Source of the DNA: Methanobacterium_C sp963845285
GTDB lineage: Archaea > Methanobacteriota > Methanobacteria > Methanobacteriales > Methanobacteriaceae
DNA: 24,686 nt
NCBI GenBank assembly: GCA_963845285.1
Contig: CAWJRO010000041.1
Location: forward strand, 1-24,686
Direction: 5' to 3'
Below, piece after piece: positions 14,630 through 21,851 of this stretch. Position numbers and translations under genes: made by a program. The first letter of the stretch is position 1, and the number at the start of each line of letters is the position of its first letter. The notes below the pieces were generated by a model. It had not been told where the DNA came from. It saw only the letters and a list, made by a program, of their open reading frames with translations, and did no database searches.

Positions 14630-15442
14630 ATGACGAGTTCGGCTTTAGTAAAAGATTACATGACTAGAAATGTTATAACTGTGACTCCTGACACGCCTAA
14701 TAAAGAAGTTATAGAACTTATGAAGGCCACAGGGCACGATGGATTTCCAGTTAAAATCAATGGGGAAGTAATTGGAATGGTTACGGCCTTTGACCTTCTC
14801 CTTAAAGAATGGGTGCCTGAAGTCAGGGGTATAATGTCAACGGATGTGGTTGTTGCTGACCATGAAATGCCAATAAACGACGCGGCAAGAGTTATGTTCC
14901 GTATGGGGATATCAAGGCTTCCTGTTGTGGATAAAGAGAGTAAATTGGTTGGTATATTGACAAACACTGATATTGTTCGTTCACACATCGAAAGGTCCAC
15001 TCCATTAAAGGTTAACTACTTCAAAAAAACTTTGGAACAACTTTACGATATCAAAACCAAACTGGTGCGCATGAAGGTGCCAATAAAAAATCTCAGACCG
15101 ACACAGGATAAAATATTCGCTGATGAATTACAGGGAAGGACTTACGAGCTTAGAAGAGGTCTTGCAGAACCGACTATAGTTGTTAAAGTTGGAAATCGTT
15201 TTGTTCTTGTTGATGGGCATCACAGAACAGTTGCAGCCCGTAAACTGGGTTATGGTGAGATTGATTCTTATGTAATCCAGATAGATAAGGATATGGTGCT
15301 TGGACTTGAGAAAACAGCCGACAAAAATGGTATATTCTCATTTGAGGATATCGAAGTAATAGACGATGCACAGCACCCACTGATCGCAATAACTGGAAGT
15401 ATTAAAAAGGAGTTCAGCCTTAAAAAGGAGATTAAAAAGTGA
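14630..15442 (+). CDS. CBS-domain pair fused to a ParB-like domain
   Basis: The 270-residue protein starts with two CBS domains (about 7-57 and 67-120; GHDGFPVKINGEVIGMVTAF and MGISRLPVVDKESKLVGILT). A pair of this type forms a Bateman module that binds adenosyl ligands such as AMP, ADP or SAM. After a helical linker comes a ParB/sulfiredoxin-fold domain (about 148-240) with the motif VDGHHRTVAARKLG (194-207). It is not a full ParB: the DNA-binding HTH is missing. The same fold and DGHHR-type motif occur in archaeal ADP-dependent serine kinase, so an enzyme role in small-molecule phosphorylation is as likely as DNA binding. A good AGGAG site precedes the ATG. The stop overlaps the hisE start by GTGA, indicating translational coupling. 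Confidence 0.82.
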   Translation: MTSSALVKDYMTRNVITVTPDTPNKEVIELMKATGHDGFPVKINGEVIGMVTAFDLLLKEWVPEVRGIMSTDVVVADHEMPINDAARVMFRMGISRLPVVDKESKLVGILTNTDIVRSHIERSTPLKVNYFKKTLEQLYDIKTKLVRMKVPIKNLRPTQDKIFADELQGRTYELRRGLAEPTIVVKVGNRFVLVDGHHRTVAARKLGYGEIDSYVIQIDKDMVLGLEKTADKNGIFSFEDIEVIDDAQHPLIAITGSIKKEFSLKKEIKK

Positions 15443-15726
15443 AAGATGAAGTAATAAGGGAAGTTTACAGGGTTTTAGAGAATAGACGCGACAACCCCAT
15501 AGATTCATACACATCACACCTTATGCAGGACACCGACAAAAGGGCAGAGGACAAGATACTTGAAAAGGTGGGTGAAGAAGCCACTGAAGTTATAATTGCA
15601 TCTAAAAATGATGAAAACCTTGTTTATGAAGCTGTAGATCTCTTTTTCCACACAATGGTCCTTATGGTTTATAAAGGCGTAGAACTGGACGAGATTTTAG
15701 ATGAATTCAAAAGGAGAAGAAGTTAA
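15439..15726 (+). CDS. hisE: Phosphoribosyl-ATP pyrophosphatase
   Basis: HisE removes pyrophosphate from phosphoribosyl-ATP, the second step of histidine synthesis. The 95 residues match the stand-alone archaeal form. The MazG-like metal site is visible: EKVGEEATEVIIA (42-54) with E46, E47 and E50, and EAVDLFFH (64-71) with E64 and D67. The GTG start at 15439 overlaps the stop of the CBS-ParB gene. Other his genes are absent from the window, as is normal in methanogens, where they are dispersed. Confidence 0.94.
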   Translation: MKDEVIREVYRVLENRRDNPIDSYTSHLMQDTDKRAEDKILEKVGEEATEVIIASKNDENLVYEAVDLFFHTMVLMVYKGVELDEILDEFKRRRS

Positions 15727-16062
15727 AAGACAGATTACTTATTCTTTTTCTATGTTTCCTATTTTTAATTGATTGTTGTATTGCACTGTTGTTATATTCT
15801 CATTATCTCCATTTTTAATTCTTCATAATCCTATGTTTTGCTCTTTTGCAAATTTACATTCTAAATCGTTGCAATCCATATTTTGCAAAATCAATCTAAT
15901 ATTTTTCAATCTAATATTTTTTGCAAAGTAAATTCCATAAAAATTCAGAGGAATTCCATAAAAATTCCAGAAAATTAATCCCTACTTCTATCATTATTCT
16001 TATCGATACCTTCAAGAATTAAAGAAAATAAAATTTAATCTATAGAATTATAATTTGTATTT
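15727..16062. other. Convergent intergenic region between hisE and comE, with repeats
   Basis: No gene is visible in these 336 bases, which receive the 3' ends of hisE and comE. The palindrome TTTGCAAA, extended to TTTTGCAAA, appears at 15844-15852, 15881-15889 and 15919-15927, spaced 37 and 38 bases. An exact 15-bp tandem duplication lies at 15891-15920 (TCAATCTAATATTTT twice). A further near-duplication with a 21-base period starts at 15931 and 15952 (AATTCCATAAAAATTC). Confidence 0.65.
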
Positions 16063-16608
16063 CTATTCTCTGCAGACTTCTTTCATAAATCTGTCTTTGA
16101 TGGTTGTGGCATGCATATCAATTATTGGAACTTTTGCATTACCCTTTTCAACCTTCATATGGACAAAAACAGGACCTTTAACTTTTAATACTTCTTTAAA
16201 ATTTATTTCATCTTTAAGGAAGAAAATTTTTTCGAATCCAACGGCTTCAGCTACTTTTCCAAGGTCAAGGTTTGAAGCGTAGGTGGTCTGGCATCCTGTT
16301 GATCCGTAGCACTCGTTGTCGAGCACTACAAGTATTAGATTTTCTGGTTTCTGATTGTAAGTGGTAACAAGGCTCCCCATGTTCATAAGCACGGAGCCGT
16401 CACCGTCGAAGACCACGACTTTCTTATCAATGGACATTGCAAGTCCCAAACCAATGGATGATGCCATGCCCATTGAGCCCAGCATATAAAAATGGGTTTT
16501 GGAGTCTTTGACCTGGTAAAGTTCCCTTGAGGGAAATCCTATGTTGCAGATCACCAGTTCATCATCAAGCTCTTGGGTGATCTTGGAAATAGCGTCTATT
16601 CTCTTCAT
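16063..16608 (-). CDS. comE: Sulfopyruvate decarboxylase, beta subunit
   Basis: ComE with ComD decarboxylates sulfopyruvate to sulfoacetaldehyde in coenzyme M synthesis. ComE carries the thiamine-pyrophosphate (PP) domain. The 181 residues show the TPP signature from GDGS (69-72) through MNMGSLVTT to VVLDNECYGSTG (94-105), and MLGSMGMASSIGLGLA (42-57) at the domain start. The ATG at 16608 follows AAGGTG with seven-base spacing. A TATA-like TTTTTATATGAA lies at about 16653-16665, so it can have its own promoter. Its partner comD is 2.5 kb upstream on the same strand, separated by a MarR gene and two opposite-strand flavoprotein genes. Confidence 0.93.
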   Translation of the reverse strand: MKRIDAISKITQELDDELVICNIGFPSRELYQVKDSKTHFYMLGSMGMASSIGLGLAMSIDKKVVVFDGDGSVLMNMGSLVTTYNQKPENLILVVLDNECYGSTGCQTTYASNLDLGKVAEAVGFEKIFFLKDEINFKEVLKVKGPVFVHMKVEKGNAKVPIIDMHATTIKDRFMKEVCRE

Positions 16609-16751
16609 TTTTTTGCACCTTATTGTTCACATTAAATTTTCATTAAAAATTATTCATATAAAAATTTTCATATATCTCCTAAAATTTCTTCACCATTATT
16701 TTAGGTATCACTGAATGATTTCAAATGATCCACCATTAATTTAATCAAGGG

Positions 16752-17180
16752 TTATAACTCTTTTTCAAGTTTGTTAACTGCATTATGAACTGCATTAGTT
16801 AATTTTGCCCCTTCTTCATGCCCTAAAACTGATGAATACCGTTGAAAAAGGTTCTTCCAGCAGGCATCGATCTTTTCCATTAGATCTGTCCCTTCATCAG
16901 TTGAATAGAGAAAAGAAGATTTTCCTTTAACTTTTCTTTTAACGAAACCTTTGTGTTCGAGTTTGTCTATAAAACGGGATGTTGTTGAGGGTTTTATGTC
17001 AAGCTCACAGCTGAGATCATTCTGGGAAATTCCGGGTTTGTCATTGATTATCTTGAGTGCTAATGCTTGTGATGGAAAAAGGCCCGTTGATTTGAACTCT
17101 TCTTCTGCCATTTTAGTTAATGCCCTAGATAATTGGTTGCTTGTGAAATATAAACAATTGCATAGGGATCCATCGCCCAT
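16752..17180 (-). CDS. MarR-family transcriptional regulator
   Basis: The 142-residue protein has the MarR layout: N-terminal dimerisation helices, a winged helix-turn-helix (about 36-95; FPSQALALKIINDKPGISQN, then IKPSTTSRFIDKLEHKGFV, then the wing KRKVKGKSSFLYSTDEG), and C-terminal helices. Cysteines C7 and C9 near the N-terminus and C58 could make it redox-responsive, as in OhrR-type members, but this is inference. The ribosome-binding site GAGGAG precedes the ATG. It is divergent from the Isf-like flavoprotein pair across 300 bp and is the natural candidate to control it. comE lies 143 bp downstream on the same strand and might be partly co-transcribed. Confidence 0.9.
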   Translation of the reverse strand: MGDGSLCNCLYFTSNQLSRALTKMAEEEFKSTGLFPSQALALKIINDKPGISQNDLSCELDIKPSTTSRFIDKLEHKGFVKRKVKGKSSFLYSTDEGTDLMEKIDACWKNLFQRYSSVLGHEEGAKLTNAVHNAVNKLEKEL

Positions 17181-17480
17181 GATTTTCTCTCCTCAATCTT
17201 AATAGTTATAAAATACTTAAAAATGAAAAAACTGTTTTTAAGTGAGAATAATATGTTGTTGTTGATATAAAAATTATTCTTTAAATGGAATTTTTATTTA
17301 GTGTAGTGTAACTTCAACAGATATTCACAGAATATTTACCCAAATACAGTTTCTATCCATAATACAGTTTCTACTCAAATATGGTTCCTTTTTTTAGTAG
17401 GGTAGAAAACCTTATATATGTTTGTACATACAATTATGTTGTTGAAGTAAAAAAGCGATATCAAAATCTGGAGGTTTAAC
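17181..17480. promoter_or_regulatory. Divergent MarR/flavoprotein promoter region with dyads
   Basis: The plus-strand promoter has the TATA box CTTATATAT at 17411-17419, directly overlapped by the dyad TATGT-ttgt-ACATA (17417-17430). A pair of inverted 9-mers, ACTTCAACA (17311-17319) and TGTTGAAGT (17440-17448), brackets it. TATGTTGTTG occurs near 17252 and again near 17435. On the minus strand a TATA-like TTTTATAAC lies about 25-30 bases before marR. These are plausible MarR sites, unproven. Confidence 0.5.
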
Positions 17481-18035
17481 ATGAAAGTAGTAGGATTTGT
17501 AGGAAGCCCAAGGGAGGGCGGAAACACTGAGATTCTCGTTGAAGAAATATTGAGGGGAGCTTCTGAGAAAGGGGCAGAAACAGAAATTTTCAATCTGAAT
17601 AAAATGGATATTACAGCCTGCCAGGCATGTCAACACTGCAAAGGTAATAATGGTGAATGTGCCACAGATGATGACATGCAGACCATCTATAAAAAAATAA
17701 AAGAAGCTGATGCTTTCGTACTCGGTGCACCTATTTACATGTGGCAGATGTCAGCCCAGGCAAAACTATTCACAGATAGACTTTACGCATTCTTCATGAC
17801 AGGATTTGAAGAAAAATACGGCAAAAAAGACGTGGAACTTGTTTTCTCACAGGGAAACCCAGACGAAAAAATATTTGAAGGGTACATAAATTCTACAAGA
17901 GACATGTTCAACGCTTTAGGTTACAACGTCAAGGGTGTACTTTCCTCAAACGGAAACCAGGCTCCTGGTGAAGTTAAAAACAAGGAAGAAATCTTGAAAA
18001 AAGCCAGAGAATCAGGTAAAAATCTGGTCAGTTAG
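17481..18035 (+). CDS. Iron-sulfur flavoprotein (Isf-like), compact cysteine motif
   Basis: The 184-residue flavodoxin-fold protein belongs to the NAD(P)H-dependent FMN reductase superfamily. GSPREGGNT (8-16) is the FMN phosphate loop and GAPIYMWQMSAQAKLFTDR (about 81-99) is the flavin-binding stretch. It carries C47, C50, C53 and C60, spaced CX2CX2CX6C. That matches the compact [4Fe-4S] motif (CX2CX2CX4-7C) of methanogen Isf proteins, which take electrons from ferredoxin and have been linked to oxygen and peroxide detoxification. A very strong ribosome-binding site (GGAGG, seven bases) and a clear TATA box suggest high expression when induced. The second flavoprotein gene follows after 94 bp. 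Confidence 0.88.
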   Translation: MKVVGFVGSPREGGNTEILVEEILRGASEKGAETEIFNLNKMDITACQACQHCKGNNGECATDDDMQTIYKKIKEADAFVLGAPIYMWQMSAQAKLFTDRLYAFFMTGFEEKYGKKDVELVFSQGNPDEKIFEGYINSTRDMFNALGYNVKGVLSSNGNQAPGEVKNKEEILKKARESGKNLVS

Positions 18036-18129
18036 GTTTATTTATTGAAATAGAGATTGTTGAAATAAAGAAAATTTACTGTGATTAGAATAAGATTGGA
18101 TTCCTGATAAATTGGATGGGAGTATACAC

Positions 18130-18774
18130 ATGAAGGTCATTGCAATTAATGGAAGCCCGAGAAAGAAATGGAACACTGCAACGCTGCTTGAAAAAGCCCT
18201 TGAAGGGGCCAGATCACAGGGGGCAGAAACAGAACTTGTAAACCTGTATGATATCAATTATAAGGGTTGTAAAAGTTGTTTTGCCTGTAAATTGAAGGGT
18301 GGAAAAAGCTACGGCAAATGCAACATCATGGATGAACTAACTCCAGTTCTTGATAGAATCACTGAAAGCGATGCATTGATCCTTGGATCTCCTATTTACC
18401 TTGGAACAGCCACAGGCGAGATGAGATCCTTTTTTGAAAGGTTAATATTCCCTTATCTGGTTTATGGTAATGAAGGATCAACCCTTTTCCCTAAAAGGAT
18501 ACCTGTAGGTTTTATTTATACCATGGGGGTAACTGAGGAAGTGATGAAAGAAATAGGTTACCTTGAACAATTTAAACTTGCAGAAAGTTTTGTTGAACGC
18601 ATAATTGGAAAATCAGAGTCATTACTTGTTACAGATACTTATCAATTCAATGATTACTTTAGATATGTTTCTTCACGTTTTGACCCTGAAGCAAAACTTA
18701 AAAGAAGAGAAGAGAGGTTTCCAAAAGACTGTGAAAAAGCCTTTGATATGGGTGCAAGATTTGCAAGGAATTAG
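18130..18774 (+). CDS. Iron-sulfur flavoprotein (Isf-like), longer cysteine loop
   Basis: This 214-residue paralogue of the preceding gene has NGSPRKKWNTATLL (7-20) as the FMN loop and GSPIYLGTATGEMRSFFERL as the flavin region. Its C47, C50, C53 and C64 align residue for residue with the first protein's, except that the last gap is ten residues (CX2CX2CX10C), outside the compact range given for Isf. It may still bind [4Fe-4S]. The C-terminus is longer and charged. The start is the ATG at 18130, with GGGAG about eight bases upstream; a TTG at 18112 is open but less likely. The two genes look like an old duplication and may form a hetero-complex or act in series. Confidence 0.85.
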   Translation: MKVIAINGSPRKKWNTATLLEKALEGARSQGAETELVNLYDINYKGCKSCFACKLKGGKSYGKCNIMDELTPVLDRITESDALILGSPIYLGTATGEMRSFFERLIFPYLVYGNEGSTLFPKRIPVGFIYTMGVTEEVMKEIGYLEQFKLAESFVERIIGKSESLLVTDTYQFNDYFRYVSSRFDPEAKLKRREERFPKDCEKAFDMGARFARN

Positions 18775-19118
18775 AGGCCTGTTCTAATTACTAAAATGGA
18801 ATTAGATGCAGGTTCTAATTAATAAAATATTTCAATCTTTTTACTTATTTTTTACTTAAAAATCTTTTTATTTCTCTAAAATCAAGTTAGACAAAATGAG
18901 TCATAAAATCCAAATATTTAATCAACTGAGTAAAATAATCAAATAAATAAACAGATGATAGCATCCAAAGAGTTGAAGCTAACAAATTAATAATCAGAAC
19001 AATAAGTAAAAAAACTTGTTTTTTAATATTTTCAAAAGAAATTATGTAAAAAAATTTCTTTTAGTATCTTAACTCAAAAAGAAGACCAAAAAGAAATTAA
19101 AGGTTAAATTTGTTTTCA
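18775..19118. other. Intergenic region between the Isf-like genes and comD
   Basis: AT-rich with no gene. A direct repeat GTTCTAATTA-x-TAAAAT lies at about 18780 and again at about 18812. The region is the convergent end of the flavoprotein transcript and comD. No clear hairpin terminator was seen. Confidence 0.55.
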
Positions 19119-19610
19119 TCACCAAAATGTGATATCAAGCAGTATTCCCACAGGTGTCCCCCCGGTTTCTGAGAGGTTCCATGCATCTGGAATAACAGAT
19201 AAAGCTTCTTCAGGTGTTTTAGGATTGAAGTGAGGTATTTCTAGTGCATCAAGGACTTTGGGTGTGGCCTTTCCCATGGGTATCTGGGCAGATATCTTCT
19301 CACCCAGAGTTCCCCTGTGGCTCATGATCATGAGAACTGGGAAGTTGTAAAGCTTGAAAAGTGATGCAAGCACATTTACAGAATTACCGAGCCCTGAATT
19401 TTGCATGAGTACTGCAGGTTTTTTCCCACCCATGAAGGCTCCAGCACAGATTCCCAAACCTTCTTCTTCCCTGGTAACTGGTACATGGATTATTTCAGGG
19501 TCGCATTCTACCATATCCAGTATTTTCCCGAGGTTAACGCACGGCAGGGTGACTATAAAGTTTATTCCTGCTTTCTTGAGTGCATCATAAACTGCTTGGC
19601 TACTATCCAT
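19119..19610 (-). CDS. comD: Sulfopyruvate decarboxylase, alpha subunit
   Basis: ComD supplies the PYR domain that pairs with ComE to bind thiamine pyrophosphate. The start chosen is the ATG at 19610, five bases after GGTG; a GTG at 19616 overlaps that site and is less likely. This gives 163 residues. The TPP-activating glutamate is expected in VTREEEGLGICAGAF (45-59), probably E50. Other family features are AGINFIVTLPCVNLG (14-28) and PAVLMQNSGLGNSVN (65-79). It follows comC by 21 bp and is clearly co-transcribed with it. In related methanogens comE comes next; here it is 2.5 kb away. Confidence 0.93.
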   Translation of the reverse strand: MDSSQAVYDALKKAGINFIVTLPCVNLGKILDMVECDPEIIHVPVTREEEGLGICAGAFMGGKKPAVLMQNSGLGNSVNVLASLFKLYNFPVLMIMSHRGTLGEKISAQIPMGKATPKVLDALEIPHFNPKTPEEALSVIPDAWNLSETGGTPVGILLDITFW

Positions 19611-19631
19611 TAACACACCTTAATTTGAGAA

Positions 19632-20660
19632 TTATTCACCTAAAAAACCCTCAAGATCGAATGATACTTCATCAGCTATTTCTTTAATCTGATTTAAGAG
19701 TTTATCATCCAGGTTAATTCCTTCTTCTTTGTGCTTTTCAACGTTGCGCACTTCCATGTCCCCAGGTATGGAAACATTTCCTGGAGCTTTAATTTCCTCT
19801 ACAAAATCGTCTATGTTTTCTTTGAACTTTTCAAGGTTGCAGAGTTTCGTAGGGTCTATGACTGTTATGAGATCTCCTTTGGTACATACCTCATCTGAAC
19901 TGGCTGTTCCAGTTACTTCTTTACCAAAAGCAGCATTTACCAAAGGCCCTGCAAGTATTTCGATCATGAATGAAAGTGCGTAACCTTTGTGGGCTCCAAA
20001 TGGTAGTATTGAACCCTTGAGCGCTTCCTCAGGATCTATTGTTGGGTGTCCCTCAGAGTCCAGTGCAACGTTTTCAGGGAGTTTTTCACCTTTACGTGCT
20101 GCTTCAATAAGTTTTCCTCTTGCTGATGCAGATGTTGCCATATCTACGGATATATAATTTTTATTTGAGGGTATACCTATGGCTATTGGGTTTGTACCTA
20201 TTATTGGTTCTTTTCCACCTAATGGGGCCACGGCAGGTTCTGTGTTGGCTATTACTACTCCGATCATGTCGTTCATTAGGGCCATATCTGAATAGTAGCC
20301 TGTAACACCGAAGTGGTTTGAATCATGTATTCCAACAAGTCCTACACCTGTTTCACGTGCCTTTTCTATTGCAATTTCCATACCCTTGTACGTTACAACC
20401 TGTCCAAATCCATGGTTACCATTTATAAGGGCTGTTGAAACAGTCTCATTTTCAATTGCTATTTCTGAGTCGGCTTTTATGAAACCTAACTTTAATCCTT
20501 TAATATACTGGGGGAATCTGCCAATTCCGTGGGATGTGAATCCTTTGAGATCTGCGTCTACAGTTACGTCTGCAACGATCTCTGCGTCTTCTTCTGGCAC
20601 GTCCATCCTTTTTAGGATCTCGATAACTATTGATCTTTCCTGTTCTATTGTTATATTCAT
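19632..20660 (-). CDS. comC: L-sulfolactate dehydrogenase
   Basis: ComC oxidises (R)- or L-sulfolactate to sulfopyruvate with NAD(P)+, the step before ComDE in coenzyme M synthesis. It belongs to the malate/L-lactate dehydrogenase family that is unrelated to classical Rossmann LDHs. At 342 residues it shows DLKGFTSHGIGRFPQY (38-52), the catalytic histidine in HDSNHFGVTGYYSD (112-125, H116), and PIIGTNPIAIGIPS (152-165) for cofactor binding. The close relative malate dehydrogenase cannot be fully excluded by eye, but the adjoining comD makes ComC the better call. AAGGTG precedes the ATG. A TATA-like element is at about 20681-20706. Confidence 0.9.
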   Translation of the reverse strand: MNITIEQERSIVIEILKRMDVPEEDAEIVADVTVDADLKGFTSHGIGRFPQYIKGLKLGFIKADSEIAIENETVSTALINGNHGFGQVVTYKGMEIAIEKARETGVGLVGIHDSNHFGVTGYYSDMALMNDMIGVVIANTEPAVAPLGGKEPIIGTNPIAIGIPSNKNYISVDMATSASARGKLIEAARKGEKLPENVALDSEGHPTIDPEEALKGSILPFGAHKGYALSFMIEILAGPLVNAAFGKEVTGTASSDEVCTKGDLITVIDPTKLCNLEKFKENIDDFVEEIKAPGNVSIPGDMEVRNVEKHKEEGINLDDKLLNQIKEIADEVSFDLEGFLGE

Positions 20661-20680
20661 CTCTGCACCTTCAAAATTTA

Positions 20681-20706
20681 ATTTATAAAGTGAATTAGTT
20701 TATAAG
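20681..20706 (-). promoter_or_regulatory. Probable comC-comD promoter
   Basis: On the minus strand two TATA-like boxes, CTTATAAAC (about 20697-20706) and TTTATAAA (about 20681-20689), lie 20-45 bases before the comC ATG. The farther box gives a leader that includes the AAGGTG ribosome-binding site. Confidence 0.4.
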
Positions 20707-20779
20707 TTAAAACCAGTTTGTAATTCAGTAATTAATTCACAAAAAGTAATTAATTTAAAATTTACAAACCTTAATTAAA

Positions 20780-21808
20780 TTATAATTCGATAATACGTTC
20801 ATCAAATGCTTTTATTTTAACCTTCTCTTCAGGGTCTTCGAAGACATACCCTATTTTATAAGCTTTGTTATACTTTTCTATAATCTTTACGGTTTTGTCT
20901 GCATCAGCTTCTCTTACAATAACAACAAAACCTATACCCATATTAAAAACATGATACATCTCATCTAAAGGTACACCTAAAGAATAGATGGTCTTGAATA
21001 AAGGATTTGGTTCGGGTAAACTATTTATATCATAACCAATACCTTTTTTAAGCCTTTTAAGATTTGTAAATCCACCGCCAGTTATATGTGCCAGCCCATG
21101 GACATCAATATCTGTTTTTAGAAGTTCAGTAATGGGTTTTACATATATTATGGTTGGTTTCAGTAGTGCAGACCCCACAGATGTATCTGGATCATCTGGA
21201 AGAGGGTCATCCACTTTAAAATTAGACTCTTCAAAGAAGATATTCCTTGCAAGGCTTAATCCGTTGCTGTGAATTCCACTACTTTCTATTCCTATTAAAA
21301 CATCGCCTTTTTGAATATCTTTACCTGTTATTATTTTATCACTGTCAACGATACCTATACCCGTACCTGCAAGGTCAAAATTTTTAATGATTTCAGGTAA
21401 TGAAGCTGTTTCACCGCCAATCATTGCGACATTCGCTTGCCGAGCTCCCTCTGCAAGTCCTGCACCTATCTGAGTTGCAGCTTTTGGATCTGGTTTTTCA
21501 ACTGCCAGATAATCCACCATTGCTATGGGTTCTGCTCCAACGCACAGTATGTCGTTTACTACCATTGCAACACAGTCTATACCTACAGTGTCATATTTTT
21601 TCATCATCTCAGCTACGAGAATTTTACTTCCAACACCATCTGTGCTCATTGCAATTGCTTTATCACCCAGTTTAACGAGTGCGGCGAAATGCCCGCTTTC
21701 CGTCATCACGTTTCTGAAGTTTAGGGTTTCCTTTAGTTTTGAGGTTAATGCAGAAACTGTTGCCTCCTCAAGACTTATGTCAACACCTGATTCTGAATAT
21801 GTTACCAT
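20780..21808 (-). CDS. purM: Phosphoribosylformylglycinamidine cyclo-ligase (AIR synthetase)
   Basis: PurM closes the imidazole ring, converting FGAM plus ATP to aminoimidazole ribotide in purine synthesis. The start chosen is the ATG at 21808 (GGTG six bases upstream); a GTG at 21817 would add three residues. The 342 residues contain the ATP-binding motif STDGVGSK (55-62), GIDCVAMVVNDILCVGAEP (about 76-94), MIGGETASLPE (about 129-139), and HITGGGFTNL in the C-terminal domain. It lies 44 bp after the HEAT-repeat gene on the same strand, so the two may share a transcript. Confidence 0.96.
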   Translation of the reverse strand: MVTYSESGVDISLEEATVSALTSKLKETLNFRNVMTESGHFAALVKLGDKAIAMSTDGVGSKILVAEMMKKYDTVGIDCVAMVVNDILCVGAEPIAMVDYLAVEKPDPKAATQIGAGLAEGARQANVAMIGGETASLPEIIKNFDLAGTGIGIVDSDKIITGKDIQKGDVLIGIESSGIHSNGLSLARNIFFEESNFKVDDPLPDDPDTSVGSALLKPTIIYVKPITELLKTDIDVHGLAHITGGGFTNLKRLKKGIGYDINSLPEPNPLFKTIYSLGVPLDEMYHVFNMGIGFVVIVREADADKTVKIIEKYNKAYKIGYVFEDPEEKVKIKAFDERIIEL

Positions 21809-21851
21809 AAAATTCACCGCGTATTTTTTGATATTTTTTAATTTTTTAATT

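Noticed and set aside
15844..15968. Regularly spaced repeats suggestive of a CRISPR array
   Set aside because: The repeat is only 9 bp and AT-rich, occurs three times, and has no cas genes nearby; spacers also contain tandem duplications.
18942..18975. GATGA and CTGA-like boxes resembling a C/D-box sRNA
   Set aside because: The order and spacing of C, D', C' and D boxes do not fit an archaeal guide RNA, and no closing stem is visible.
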